Source of the DNA: DATGZH01 sp035297265
GTDB taxonomy: Bacteria; Actinomycetota; Acidimicrobiia; Acidimicrobiales; RAAP-2
Length of the DNA stretch: 64,000 bases
Assembly (NCBI GenBank): GCA_035297265.1
Contig: DATGZH010000010.1
Location: forward strand, 1 to 64,000
Direction: 5' to 3'
Shown here: positions 51,513 through 59,139 of the stretch, one piece after another
Numbering within the stretch: the stretch's first letter is position 1
Layout: each line of letters opens with the position of its first letter
Made by a program: the position numbers and the translations under genes
The notes under the pieces: model-generated
Database searches by the model: none
The model's input: only the letters and a program-made list of their open reading frames with translations
What the model was told of the DNA's origin: nothing

Positions 51513-52037
51513 TCACGAACCGAGGCGAGCCTTCTCTTTCGCCGCTTCCCGCTCCTTGTGCAGGCGGAGCTGCTCGATGATGTGCTCGTGGCTGGCACCC
51601 TCGTTCGGGACGTCGGGGTGGTGGTGCCGACACAGGATGTAAGGGGTGCCGTCCAGCGGGTGGTGCCCGATCCGCCAGCACCCCTTGGTGTGGCAGTTGA
51701 CCTTGCGCACCCCGGTGTAGACACCGATACCGACGGCGCTGATGAGCGTGGCCTCGCCCAGGTCGGAGCCGAAGCCGGACCAGAAGTTGTAGAAGACGTC
51801 GGGTCCCCCGTGCAACGTCCCGGTCTTGAGCGCCACCCAGTGCCGGAGGGCCCCGAAGAAGAAGATGAGCAGCGCGATCCCGACGATGACGAGCAGGACG
51901 ACGACCACCGTGCTCAACCGGTTCCCGCTGCTGCCCGGCGGGAACGTGGTCTGACGGGACGCCGATGCGTCCGCGCTGTCTGCCGCAGGCGGAGCGGCCG
52001 TCGTCTCCGTCTGGGTCTCCGTCGGAGTGTCGGTCAC
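51513..52037 (-). CDS. Membrane protein with C-terminal Cys/His-rich knuckle
   Basis: A 174-residue protein starting at GTG 52037 with GGAGGGGG upstream. The N-terminal 45 residues are Thr/Pro/Ala-rich, one or two hydrophobic helices follow (LSTVVVVLLVIVGIALLIFFFGAL), then a second weaker segment (EATLISAVGIGVYTGV). The tail has CHTKGCWRIGHHPLDG, CRHHHPDVP and a charged helix (EHIIEQLRLHKEREAAKEK), likely a zinc knuckle facing the cytoplasm. I do not recognise a named family. Confidence 0.75.
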   Translation of the reverse strand: MTDTPTETQTETTAAPPAADSADASASRQTTFPPGSSGNRLSTVVVVLLVIVGIALLIFFFGALRHWVALKTGTLHGGPDVFYNFWSGFGSDLGEATLISAVGIGVYTGVRKVNCHTKGCWRIGHHPLDGTPYILCRHHHPDVPNEGASHEHIIEQLRLHKEREAAKEKARLGS

Positions 52038-52371
52038 GGTTTCCCCCTCCGTGCGATCGAACCCACCATCGGCGGCCCCGCAGCCGCCGATGCCAACGCA
52101 GAGGATACCCCCCGATTTCACGGGGTTGAGGGAGCCCGTCTCGTCGTGACGGTCGCGAGGACGGCCGCCCGGAGCGTGGCGAGAACGGCTCCTCTTCTCG
52201 TTGGCCACCGCCGCCCAGCGGCGGTCGGTCGGTCCGGTCGAGACCGGGCGTTCGGCCAAGGCGAGTACCGTGAGCCTGACCGCCGCCACCGCCGACACTC
52301 GTCTCCCGGACCGGTGCCCCACATCCACCAAGGGCGAGGCAAGCGGTGACACGCAAGAGGAGGGTCGCGAG
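52038..52371. promoter_or_regulatory. Divergent intergenic region between membrane-protein gene and flavoprotein fusion gene
   Basis: If the flavoprotein gene begins at CTG 52372, this stretch of about 330 bp has no gene. It holds the ribosome site of the minus-strand gene and AGGAGG at 52358-52363. Open frames exist in it (GTG 52270 is in frame with the downstream gene), but they encode low-complexity Arg/Pro/Thr sequence. No clear promoter elements were found. Confidence 0.4.
52358..52363 (+). promoter_or_regulatory. Shine-Dalgarno deciding a CTG start
   Basis: AGGAGG, 8 nt before an in-frame CTG at 52372 that opens directly into RHSVLILGGGVAGLSAAH, the usual N-terminus of this flavoprotein class. 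No ATG or GTG lies close by. Confidence 0.5.
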
Positions 52372-54741
52372 CTGCGTCATTCGGTCTTGATCCTCGGGGG
52401 TGGCGTCGCCGGCCTGTCGGCGGCCCACGAGCTCGCCGAGCGGGACTTCGCGGTCACGGTCGTCGAGGCCCGCGAGCACCTCGGGGGCAAAGCCCGCAGC
52501 TTTGCGGTTCCCGGATCGGCCGTCGGTGGCCGCCGGAGCCTGCCGGCGGAGCATGGGTTCCGATTCTTTCCCGGCTTCTACCGGCACCTCCCGGACACGA
52601 TGCGGCGCATCCCCTACGGCGACCAGCCGAACGGCGTGCTCGACAACCTCCGGGAGGCCACCCAGATGGAGATCGCCCGCTCGGGCGGTCTGACGCCGGT
52701 CGAGCTCCCCGCCCACTTCCCCGACTCGGTGCACGACCTCCGACTCCTGCTGCACACCGCGTTGCATCCGGTCGCCCAGCTGTCGCCCGCCGACTACGCA
52801 TACTTCGCCAGCCGCCTGCTCCTGCTCCTGACCAGCTGCCAGGAGCGTCGGTACGTCGAGTGGGACAACGTGAGCTGGTGGGAGTTCTCGGGTGCCCCCC
52901 ACCGCTCCGCCGCCTACCAGCAGTTCATGGCCGACGGGCTCACCCGTACCCTGGTCGCCGCCCGGGCCCGGCAGATGAGCGCCCGCACCGGCGGCTACAT
53001 CCTCCTGCAGCTGCTCTTCGATCTCGCCACCCCGGGCCGCCCGGTCGACCGGGTGCTCGACGGTCCGACGAGCGACGTCTGGATCTCGCCCTGGCAGGCC
53101 CATCTCGAGAGCCTCGGGGTGCGCTTCGAGCTGGGCGTCCAGGTCGAGGCCATCGAGATCCATGCCGGCCGCGTCGCCGGGGTCGCGGTCGCCGACGCCG
53201 CAGGTCGCCGCCGGGTCGAGGCCGACTGGTACGTGGCCGCCGTCCCGGTCGAGCACATGACCCGCCTGACCAATGAAGCGATGAAACAGGCCGAACCGGC
53301 CCTCGACCGCTTGCCGCAGCTCGTCACCCGGTGGATGAACGGCATCGTCTTCTACTTGCGCAAGGACGCGCCGATGGTGCACGGCCACGTCATCTACATC
53401 GACTCACCGTGGTCGCTGACCTCGATCTCCCAGGAGCAGTTCTGGGACGGCTTCCCGAGCGCGGACATGGGCGCAGGTGACGTGGGAGGCCTCCTCTCGG
53501 TCGACATCTCGGAGTGGCAGACCCCGGGCCTCCTCACCGGGAAGACCGCCATGGACTGCAGCCGGGAGGAGATCGCGGCCGACGTGCTCGCCCAGCTCCG
53601 GGCCCATCTCGCGCCCAGCAACCCCGAGGCCCTCGACGACGCCAACGTGGTCTCCTGGTTCCTCGACGAGGACGTCCGCTTCCCCGAGGTGCGCAAGGAG
53701 CACGGCGTCCGCACCGACATCAACCTCGAGCCCTTGTTGGTCAACACGCCCGGCTCCTGGCGGTGCCGTCCGAAAGCCACAACGGCCATCCCGAACCTCT
53801 TCCTGGCCTCGGACTACGTCCGGACGTTCACCGATCTCGCCACGATGGAGGGGGCCAACGAGGCCGCGCGTCGGGCGGTCAACGGCATCGTGGCCGCTTC
53901 CGGTTCGAACGAGCCTCGCTGCGGCGTCTGGCCGCTCCGCGAGCCAGCGGTCTTCGCTCCCGCCCGGGCGCTGGACAGCGTCCGCTTCAAGCTCGAACGG
54001 CGGGTGAGCAAGGCACCGGCGGTGCCCGCGCCGATCAGCCGGTCACCTTCTACGGGCGCACCGGTCGGTACGACCATCGGCGACGTCATCGCCCGTATGG
54101 AGGAGATCGACGGAAGCCTGCCGCCGACCGACGGCGTCGCCTGTTTCAACCGGATGTACCTCGACGTGACCAAACAGGTACAAGACCACCTCGCGACGAG
54201 CTTCTTCAGCAACCCTGCCTTTATGGAGCACCTCGACGTCGTCTTCGCCGACATCTACTTCGCCGCGCTCGACGCCTCGACCGGTGGGCTGAAGAGCGTC
54301 CCCGCGGCCTGGGAGCCCTTGTTCGAACTGCGATCGACCGCGGGGATCTATCCCATCCAGTTCGCTCTGGCCGGGATGAACGCTCACATCAACCACGACC
54401 TGCCGATCGCCGTGGTCCAGGCCTGCACCGACTTCGCCCTGGCGCCCGACCAGGGCAGCATCCACGACGACTACCAGAAGGTGGACGGCCTGCTCGATGC
54501 GATCGAGCAGTCGATACGCCAGTCCTTCGAGTCCTCGGTGGTGTTGGACGCCGACCGCCACGCTCAGCGGGCGCTCGACCTGATCGGCAACTGGAGCATC
54601 ACCTCGGCCCGGGACGTGGCCTGGGACACCGCCCTCGCCCTCTGGCAGTCCCGCGGCGTCCCCACCGTCGAGGACCTCATGATGAACGGCCTCGCCCGCA
54701 CGGTGGCCATGGCCAGCCGGTGTCTGCTCGTCGAGCCGTAG
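52372..54741 (+). CDS. FAD-dependent amine-oxidase/phytoene-desaturase-like protein fused to DUF5995
   Basis: About 789 residues. Residues 1-520 are an FAD oxidoreductase of the phytoene desaturase/HpnE class: LILGGGVAGLSAAHELAE, REHLGGKARSF, and the C-terminal FAD block NLFLASDYVRTFTDLATMEG ending ANEAARRAVNGI. Residues about 567-789 match DUF5995 (VIARMEEIDGSLPPTDGVACF, YPIQFALAGMNAHINHDLP), a helical domain with conserved histidines. The fusion links an isoprenoid-type dehydrogenase to a domain of unknown role. CTG 52372 is my preferred start; GTG 52270 and TTG 52201 are alternatives. Expected substrate: a carotenoid- or squalene-like lipid. Confidence 0.85.
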   Translation: MRHSVLILGGGVAGLSAAHELAERDFAVTVVEAREHLGGKARSFAVPGSAVGGRRSLPAEHGFRFFPGFYRHLPDTMRRIPYGDQPNGVLDNLREATQMEIARSGGLTPVELPAHFPDSVHDLRLLLHTALHPVAQLSPADYAYFASRLLLLLTSCQERRYVEWDNVSWWEFSGAPHRSAAYQQFMADGLTRTLVAARARQMSARTGGYILLQLLFDLATPGRPVDRVLDGPTSDVWISPWQAHLESLGVRFELGVQVEAIEIHAGRVAGVAVADAAGRRRVEADWYVAAVPVEHMTRLTNEAMKQAEPALDRLPQLVTRWMNGIVFYLRKDAPMVHGHVIYIDSPWSLTSISQEQFWDGFPSADMGAGDVGGLLSVDISEWQTPGLLTGKTAMDCSREEIAADVLAQLRAHLAPSNPEALDDANVVSWFLDEDVRFPEVRKEHGVRTDINLEPLLVNTPGSWRCRPKATTAIPNLFLASDYVRTFTDLATMEGANEAARRAVNGIVAASGSNEPRCGVWPLREPAVFAPARALDSVRFKLERRVSKAPAVPAPISRSPSTGAPVGTTIGDVIARMEEIDGSLPPTDGVACFNRMYLDVTKQVQDHLATSFFSNPAFMEHLDVVFADIYFAALDASTGGLKSVPAAWEPLFELRSTAGIYPIQFALAGMNAHINHDLPIAVVQACTDFALAPDQGSIHDDYQKVDGLLDAIEQSIRQSFESSVVLDADRHAQRALDLIGNWSITSARDVAWDTALALWQSRGVPTVEDLMMNGLARTVAMASRCLLVEP

Positions 54742-54780
54742 CTCCGATAGGAAGGAGACGAACGTCCACCCGGACCGGTG

Positions 54781-54802
54781 AGCCGTTCTCCAGGGAGCGG
54801 CT
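54781..54802. terminator. Hairpin between convergent genes
   Basis: AGCCG ... CGGCT flank TTCTCCAGGGAG, which folds further with G-U pairs. It lies in the 82-bp gap between the facing stops at 54741 and 54824. No T-run; a bidirectional terminator is plausible. Confidence 0.4.
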
Positions 54803-54823
54803 GAGCCAACGAGGATGACGTCG

Positions 54824-55306
54824 TCAGGGAAGCCGGAGGAAGAAGCCGACCAGACCGACGGCCAGGACACCGTAGGCGACCAACACCACTGGCAGGCCGG
54901 GCAGCTCGGCCTGCCGGGCCCCTTCGAGCAAGGTCGTCGGCCTGGCAGCCGTGAGCAAGGTCTCGAAGCTCACGCCGAACAACCAGAAGGGACGTCGACC
55001 CCTCCTCACGACCTCGAGGTCGTCGAGGCCGAAGCCATAACCGATGGCGCCCAGGAGCACGAGAGCGAACATCGGCCACGCGTAGGCGGGCGTGCGCGCG
55101 TTTCGAAGTGAGGAGTTCGAGAACGGCAGCGTCCAGAACAGGAGGGCGAACCCGGCCCAGAAGGCCACGATGCCACCGACGAAGAGCAACGCATGGCGCC
55201 GGTCCGAGAACGGTCCGGTTCGTCCAGCCTGCTCCGGTGGCGCCGGTGACTTGTCTGCCGTCTCCGTCCACAGGTCGTCGGGCCAGTCCCCCTCCCAATC
55301 GGGCAC
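54824..55306 (-). CDS. Membrane protein, three helices, unknown function
   Basis: A 160-residue protein. After an acidic N-terminus (DWEGDWPDDLWTE), helices are HALLFVGGIVAFWAGFALLF, PAYAWPMFALVLLGAIGYGF and, at the end, VVLVAYGVLAVGLVGFFL. A cytoplasmic segment between helices 2 and 3 has DDLEVVRRGRRPFW. No family recognised. It is convergent with the flavoprotein fusion and divergent from the hydrolase. Confidence 0.75.
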   Translation of the reverse strand: MPDWEGDWPDDLWTETADKSPAPPEQAGRTGPFSDRRHALLFVGGIVAFWAGFALLFWTLPFSNSSLRNARTPAYAWPMFALVLLGAIGYGFGLDDLEVVRRGRRPFWLFGVSFETLLTAARPTTLLEGARQAELPGLPVVLVAYGVLAVGLVGFFLRLP

Positions 55307-55511
55307 GGAAGGGACCTTCGCGCCAGGCCGGTGGCACCGTCACCGTTGTGCTCGCGCGACGTTGGCGCCCGTCGTCTCATCGACGACCCTGCCAGCGCCT
55401 GTCCTTGCTGGCCGATCACCACTCGAAGCAGGCGGAAGGGGGTCGATCTTGCGGCCTACCCGGCCTGTTGATGTAGACAACGCCGGGAACCAGCGGATCA
55501 AGGGGAAGGCC

Positions 55512-56393
55512 ATGTCCGACAGTGAGATCGAGGTCAATGGCGGCATCGTCGTCTACGAGTTCGTCGGGCCCGAGGACGGCGACGTCGTCGTCCTCACGCC
55601 GGGCGGACGGTTCAGCAAGGACTACGGCGGTGTCCACGAACTGGCGTTTGCCCTGGCAGACGGGGGCAAGCGGGTGCTGCTCTGGGATCGTCCGAACTGC
55701 GGCAAGTCCGACATCCAGATCTACGGCCGTTCCGAGTCGCACATGCGGGCCGAGACGATTGGGCTCTTGGTCCAGAAGCTGGGCATCGAGCGGGTCATCG
55801 CGGCGGGGGGCTCCGGTGGTGCGCGAGATTCCATCCTGTTCACGCTCACCTGGCCCAACCTGGTCCGCAAGCTGGCCGTCTGGCACATAGTGGGCGGCAA
55901 CTACAGCAGCATGAAGCTGGCCCAGGTCTACGTCCTGAACGAGCTCGGGGTGGTCCGTACTCGGGGCATCGAGGGGATCCTCGACATGACGGGGCCGGCC
56001 GGGAGCTGGGCGGACCTCGTCGCGAAGAACCCGCGCAACCGGGATCGTCTGCTGGCGATCGGCAGCGAGGAGTTCGAGCGGGTGATGAACCGATGGCTCG
56101 ACGCCTTCATCCCCAAGCCCAACGAGGCGATCCCGGGTGTACCCGACTGGGAGTTCGGCGAGATCAGGGTCCCGACACTGATCATCCGCGGTGGCGAAAA
56201 GGACTACGACCACCCGAAGCGGACGTCGTTCGAGGTCCACGCGCTCATCAAGGGCTCTCGTCTGATCGAGCCGCCGTGGCCTGAGGACGCCTGGGAACAG
56301 GCCATGCAGGCGTCAGCGTCAGGCACGGGGGCCCTGTTCGGACCCTGGGTCGAGGCCGCGCCCGCGCTGCTCGACTTCTTCAACGAGCCCTGA
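55512..56393 (+). CDS. Alpha/beta hydrolase
   Basis: A 293-residue alpha/beta-fold protein. VVLTPGGRFSKDYGG and VLLWDRPNCGKSD are the oxyanion and strand motifs, and the nucleophile elbow is GGSGGARDS (G-x-S-x-G). An acid could be in LIIRGGEKDYDHP. The usual C-terminal catalytic histidine is not obvious: the expected loop reads LIEPPWPEDAWEQ, so the enzyme may use another His or be atypical. A purine-rich ribosome site (AAGGGGAAGG) precedes the ATG at 55512. Substrate unknown. Confidence 0.85.
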   Translation: MSDSEIEVNGGIVVYEFVGPEDGDVVVLTPGGRFSKDYGGVHELAFALADGGKRVLLWDRPNCGKSDIQIYGRSESHMRAETIGLLVQKLGIERVIAAGGSGGARDSILFTLTWPNLVRKLAVWHIVGGNYSSMKLAQVYVLNELGVVRTRGIEGILDMTGPAGSWADLVAKNPRNRDRLLAIGSEEFERVMNRWLDAFIPKPNEAIPGVPDWEFGEIRVPTLIIRGGEKDYDHPKRTSFEVHALIKGSRLIEPPWPEDAWEQAMQASASGTGALFGPWVEAAPALLDFFNEP

Positions 56394-56468
56394 CCCGAAA
56401 CCTGACCGTGCGATGACGCTCCTTGCGTTCGGAGCTCGCGCCATCGATCTTCGACTCGGCGGGCGGGG

Positions 56469-56972
56469 TCACGCCGACGTCCCTCCACCGGACCCCGGGT
56501 CGGTCGGTAGAGGTTCGAGGACGACCACCGGCAGCTGGCGCGACGTCCGGTTCTGGTAGAGCTCGTACGTCGGGGTGATCCGGCGGATCCGGAACCAGAG
56601 GTCGGAGCGCTCGGGGTCTTCGGCCACGCGCGCCCGCATCGTTCGGGTCAGCCGATCCAGGGTGACGGTCACCTCGGGGCAGGCAAGGACGTTGCGGAAC
56701 CACTGTGGATCCCGGGAGTCACCGCCGTTGGAGGCCACCAGCACGATCTTCTCCGCCTCCACGATCGGTGCCGTCAACATGGTCGGACGCGGCTCACCGG
56801 TACGGCGACCCGTGGTCGTGAGCTCCACAACCCGCATCCCGAGCACCCGGTTGAGGATCTTCCCGTCGGTGACCCGGTAGGTCGCCTCGTGCAGCGTCGA
56901 CCAGAACCGGACGAAGCCGTCCTTCAACTCCAGCGCGAGGCGCTCTGCCGGAGCAGCGTCGCGGTCCGCCAT
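56469..56972 (-). CDS. Deazaflavin (F420)-dependent nitroreductase-family protein (DUF385)
   Basis: A 167-residue split-barrel protein. VVELTTTGRRTGEPRPTML is the cofactor-binding signature, VLVASNGGDSRDPQWFRNV continues it, and ITPTYELYQNRTSRQLPVVVLEP ends it, as in Ddn-type enzymes. It probably binds F420 or FMN and reduces a lipophilic substrate. Convergent with the hydrolase across 75 bp, and 13 bp downstream of the small 86-residue gene. Confidence 0.9.
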   Translation of the reverse strand: MADRDAAPAERLALELKDGFVRFWSTLHEATYRVTDGKILNRVLGMRVVELTTTGRRTGEPRPTMLTAPIVEAEKIVLVASNGGDSRDPQWFRNVLACPEVTVTLDRLTRTMRARVAEDPERSDLWFRIRRITPTYELYQNRTSRQLPVVVLEPLPTDPGSGGGTSA

Positions 56973-56985
56973 AGTTCTCGCGGCC

Positions 56986-57246
56986 TTAGTCCGTTTCTGG
57001 GGTCGCGCGGCGACTCGCCCAGAGGGAGTCGACGAGTTGCGCAGTGAGATAGGAGATCTGCACGAGGTCGCCCGCGCTCTCCGCACAGGACATCCAGATC
57101 TGCTGCACCGGGCCGGTAGCCTCGTCCGGCTCCGCGGTGGCATCACTCCGGGCGATCCTCTGGACGAGGTCGACGTTCACGTTCACCAGGTGGACGGTGG
57201 CGTCGGTGATCTGTCCGATGATCTCGTTGGTCTCGCGCCTCGCCAT
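56986..57246 (-). CDS. Small helical protein, unknown function (86 aa)
   Basis: MARRETNEIIGQITDATVHL opens a helical protein, followed by VNVNVDLVQRIARSD and, in the C-terminal half, IWMSCAESAGDLVQISYLTA. The 'GDLVQ' helix resembles helices of the 234- and 144-residue proteins nearby. It lies 30 bp after the polyprenyl synthetase stop on the same strand, so the two may be co-transcribed. No family recognised. Confidence 0.6.
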   Translation of the reverse strand: MARRETNEIIGQITDATVHLVNVNVDLVQRIARSDATAEPDEATGPVQQIWMSCAESAGDLVQISYLTAQLVDSLWASRRATPETD

Positions 57247-57276
57247 ACCGGCATCCTAGGCCGGCCCCTCACGCTC

Positions 57277-58320
57277 TCAGGAGGGACGCCCGAGCATGTA
57301 GGGGACGAGCGCCCGGATGAACCGGGTGTCCGTCGTGTCGGGACAGTCGCCGAAGGCCTCCTCGTAGGCGTCCAGGGCGGCAACCGCGATCCCTTTGGCG
57401 TAGTCGTGGGCGAATTCGATGCTCCCGTACTTGTCGAGGAGAGCTCGTATACCCGCGATCATCGGGGCGGTCCGGCTCGGCCGGTCCACGGCGAGGTAGC
57501 CGTGCAACTGCCCGGCGTCGTCGCCTTCGACCTCGCCGCAGAGGTGGATCAGCGCGAGGGACCGCTTGGCCTCGTAGAGGTCGCCGTTGATCTCCTTGCC
57601 GTAGACCTCTTCGTCCCCGGTGAGGTTCAAGAGGTCGTCTCGGATCTGGAAGGCGGCGCCGAGGTAGAACCCGAAGTGCACCATGGCCGCCAGGCTCGCC
57701 GACCTCCCCGAGCCGAGCAGGGCACCGACGCGGAGCGGGTGGATGGTGGTGTACCAGCACGTCTTGTGCAGGATCAGGTGGAGGTAGTCCTCGGGTGTCA
57801 GGTCGGTGACGCGGTCCCGACGCCAGCCGAGCTCGGTGGCCTGGCCCTCGAGGGTGCGGAGGGCCATGGTGTCGAACTCGTCGAGGACGCGGTCGGCCAG
57901 CTCTGGGTCGAGGGTGCGGGCGTGGCGCCGCAGGACCTGGTTGGCGAGGACGACGAGCGCGTCGCCGGCGTTCAGCGAGAGGGCCTGGCCGTAATCGGCG
58001 GGCAAGGTGGGACGGCCGCGACGCCGCTCGCTCCCGTCCGCGATGTCGTCGTGGACGAGGAAGGCGTTGTGAAGCATCTCGATGGCCACCGCCACCGGAA
58101 AGGCGTCGTCGTCGGAGCCCCCGAACGCCCGACACGTGGCCAGGCAGAGGGCAGGGCGGATGGCCTTGCCCGGGCGGCTGGGATAGGTCCGGACGAGCCC
58201 GTAGAGCCAGCGGTGGGGCTCGGCGTCGGGGACGGCGTCGAGCATGGCCCGCCGAACCTGTCGGCCGACCTCGGAGAGCACCCTCTCCACCGCCTCGGTG
58301 GGAGGGGTCACCACCGTCAC
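57277..58320 (-). CDS. Polyprenyl diphosphate synthetase (trans-isoprenyl diphosphate synthase)
   Basis: A 347-residue enzyme. The first aspartate-rich motif is HDDIADGSERRRGRP (D91, D92, D95), and the second reads QIRDDLLNLTGDEE (DDxxN, a common variant). SRPGKAIRPALC binds the allylic diphosphate. It condenses IPP onto an allylic primer, possibly to geranylgeranyl or longer chains; the residues before the first motif that set chain length need modelling. The GTG start overlaps the stop of the 234-residue gene in a GTGA, so these two are coupled. Confidence 0.92.
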   Translation of the reverse strand: MTVVTPPTEAVERVLSEVGRQVRRAMLDAVPDAEPHRWLYGLVRTYPSRPGKAIRPALCLATCRAFGGSDDDAFPVAVAIEMLHNAFLVHDDIADGSERRRGRPTLPADYGQALSLNAGDALVVLANQVLRRHARTLDPELADRVLDEFDTMALRTLEGQATELGWRRDRVTDLTPEDYLHLILHKTCWYTTIHPLRVGALLGSGRSASLAAMVHFGFYLGAAFQIRDDLLNLTGDEEVYGKEINGDLYEAKRSLALIHLCGEVEGDDAGQLHGYLAVDRPSRTAPMIAGIRALLDKYGSIEFAHDYAKGIAVAALDAYEEAFGDCPDTTDTRFIRALVPYMLGRPS

Positions 58321-59021
58321 GCTGAATCGTCCCCCACCGCGATCTCGAGAGTCACACAGACGTTGGGTGCCCCGTCGGCCTGGATCAATCCCCGGTAGGT
58401 GCCCGGGTGCAGCTGCTCGTCCACCGAGAGGGCCACCTCGACGCCTCGGGCCGACCGGGCGGGCAGTTCGGCCACCTCCTCGGGGTCGAACTGCACGCAG
58501 CTCCCGCCGACGACAGCGCCGTCGGCGGCCTGCAGCGCACCGACGCGGAGGCGGAGCGGGCCGACCGGGGTCGCCGACGGATTGTGCAGCCACAGCTCGA
58601 CCGGCGCGAGGAGCTGGCCCTTCGAGTCCGAACGGAGCCTCCAGACGACCGGGCGGGCGGGCTCGGTCACGTCGACGGTAATCGAGCGTTCCGGAGCCCC
58701 TGGGACGGGGCGGTTCGTCACGGTCGCGGACCCTCCGGCCATGGCCGCCAGCACCTGGGCCGCGAGCTCCCACCAGGCCTGCACGAGGTCCCCGAAGGGA
58801 GCGTCCGGACCCGCGCCGTTCGAGATCGAGCCGTTCGTCCTCGATCCGGTCGTGGACTCCTGCGCCGGATCGATCGACCCCACGACCCGGTCGACGAGCT
58901 CTTGGGCGGCCCGCAGGCCCCGCCGCTGCACGTCACCGAGAGCCCTGGCGTTGGCCGCCGGATCGAGGACGAAGGCCCAAGGCAGGCCTCGTCCGGGGTC
59001 TCGTTCGTGGTGGTCGTCCAT
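58317..59021 (-). CDS. Uncharacterised protein with Ig-like C-terminal module (234 aa)
   Basis: The N-terminal third is polar and helical (ALGDVQRRGLRAAQELVDRVV) and followed by GDLVQAWWELAAQVLAAMAG. The C-terminal about 120 residues form a beta-sandwich-like module: WLHNPSATPVGPLRLRVG, GGSCVQFDPEEVAELPA, HPGTYRGLIQADGAP, VCVTLEIAV. No signal peptide, so it is likely cytoplasmic. Translationally coupled to the polyprenyl synthetase. Not a known family. Confidence 0.65.
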   Translation of the reverse strand: MDDHHERDPGRGLPWAFVLDPAANARALGDVQRRGLRAAQELVDRVVGSIDPAQESTTGSRTNGSISNGAGPDAPFGDLVQAWWELAAQVLAAMAGGSATVTNRPVPGAPERSITVDVTEPARPVVWRLRSDSKGQLLAPVELWLHNPSATPVGPLRLRVGALQAADGAVVGGSCVQFDPEEVAELPARSARGVEVALSVDEQLHPGTYRGLIQADGAPNVCVTLEIAVGDDSA

Positions 59022-59139
59022 GGTGCGTCACTCAGGGTGCGGGGGACCTGTCGTGGTGGCGATCACCGGTCGGTCAAATGCCGGCTGAGCAGGCATCGAG
59101 TAGGGTAGGCGATAGCCGAGAGGATTGGGAGGGGTCCGC

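Noticed and set aside
51487..53388. Minus-strand frame opposite the flavoprotein fusion
   Set aside because: Antisense shadow; the plus-strand frame carries FAD motifs.
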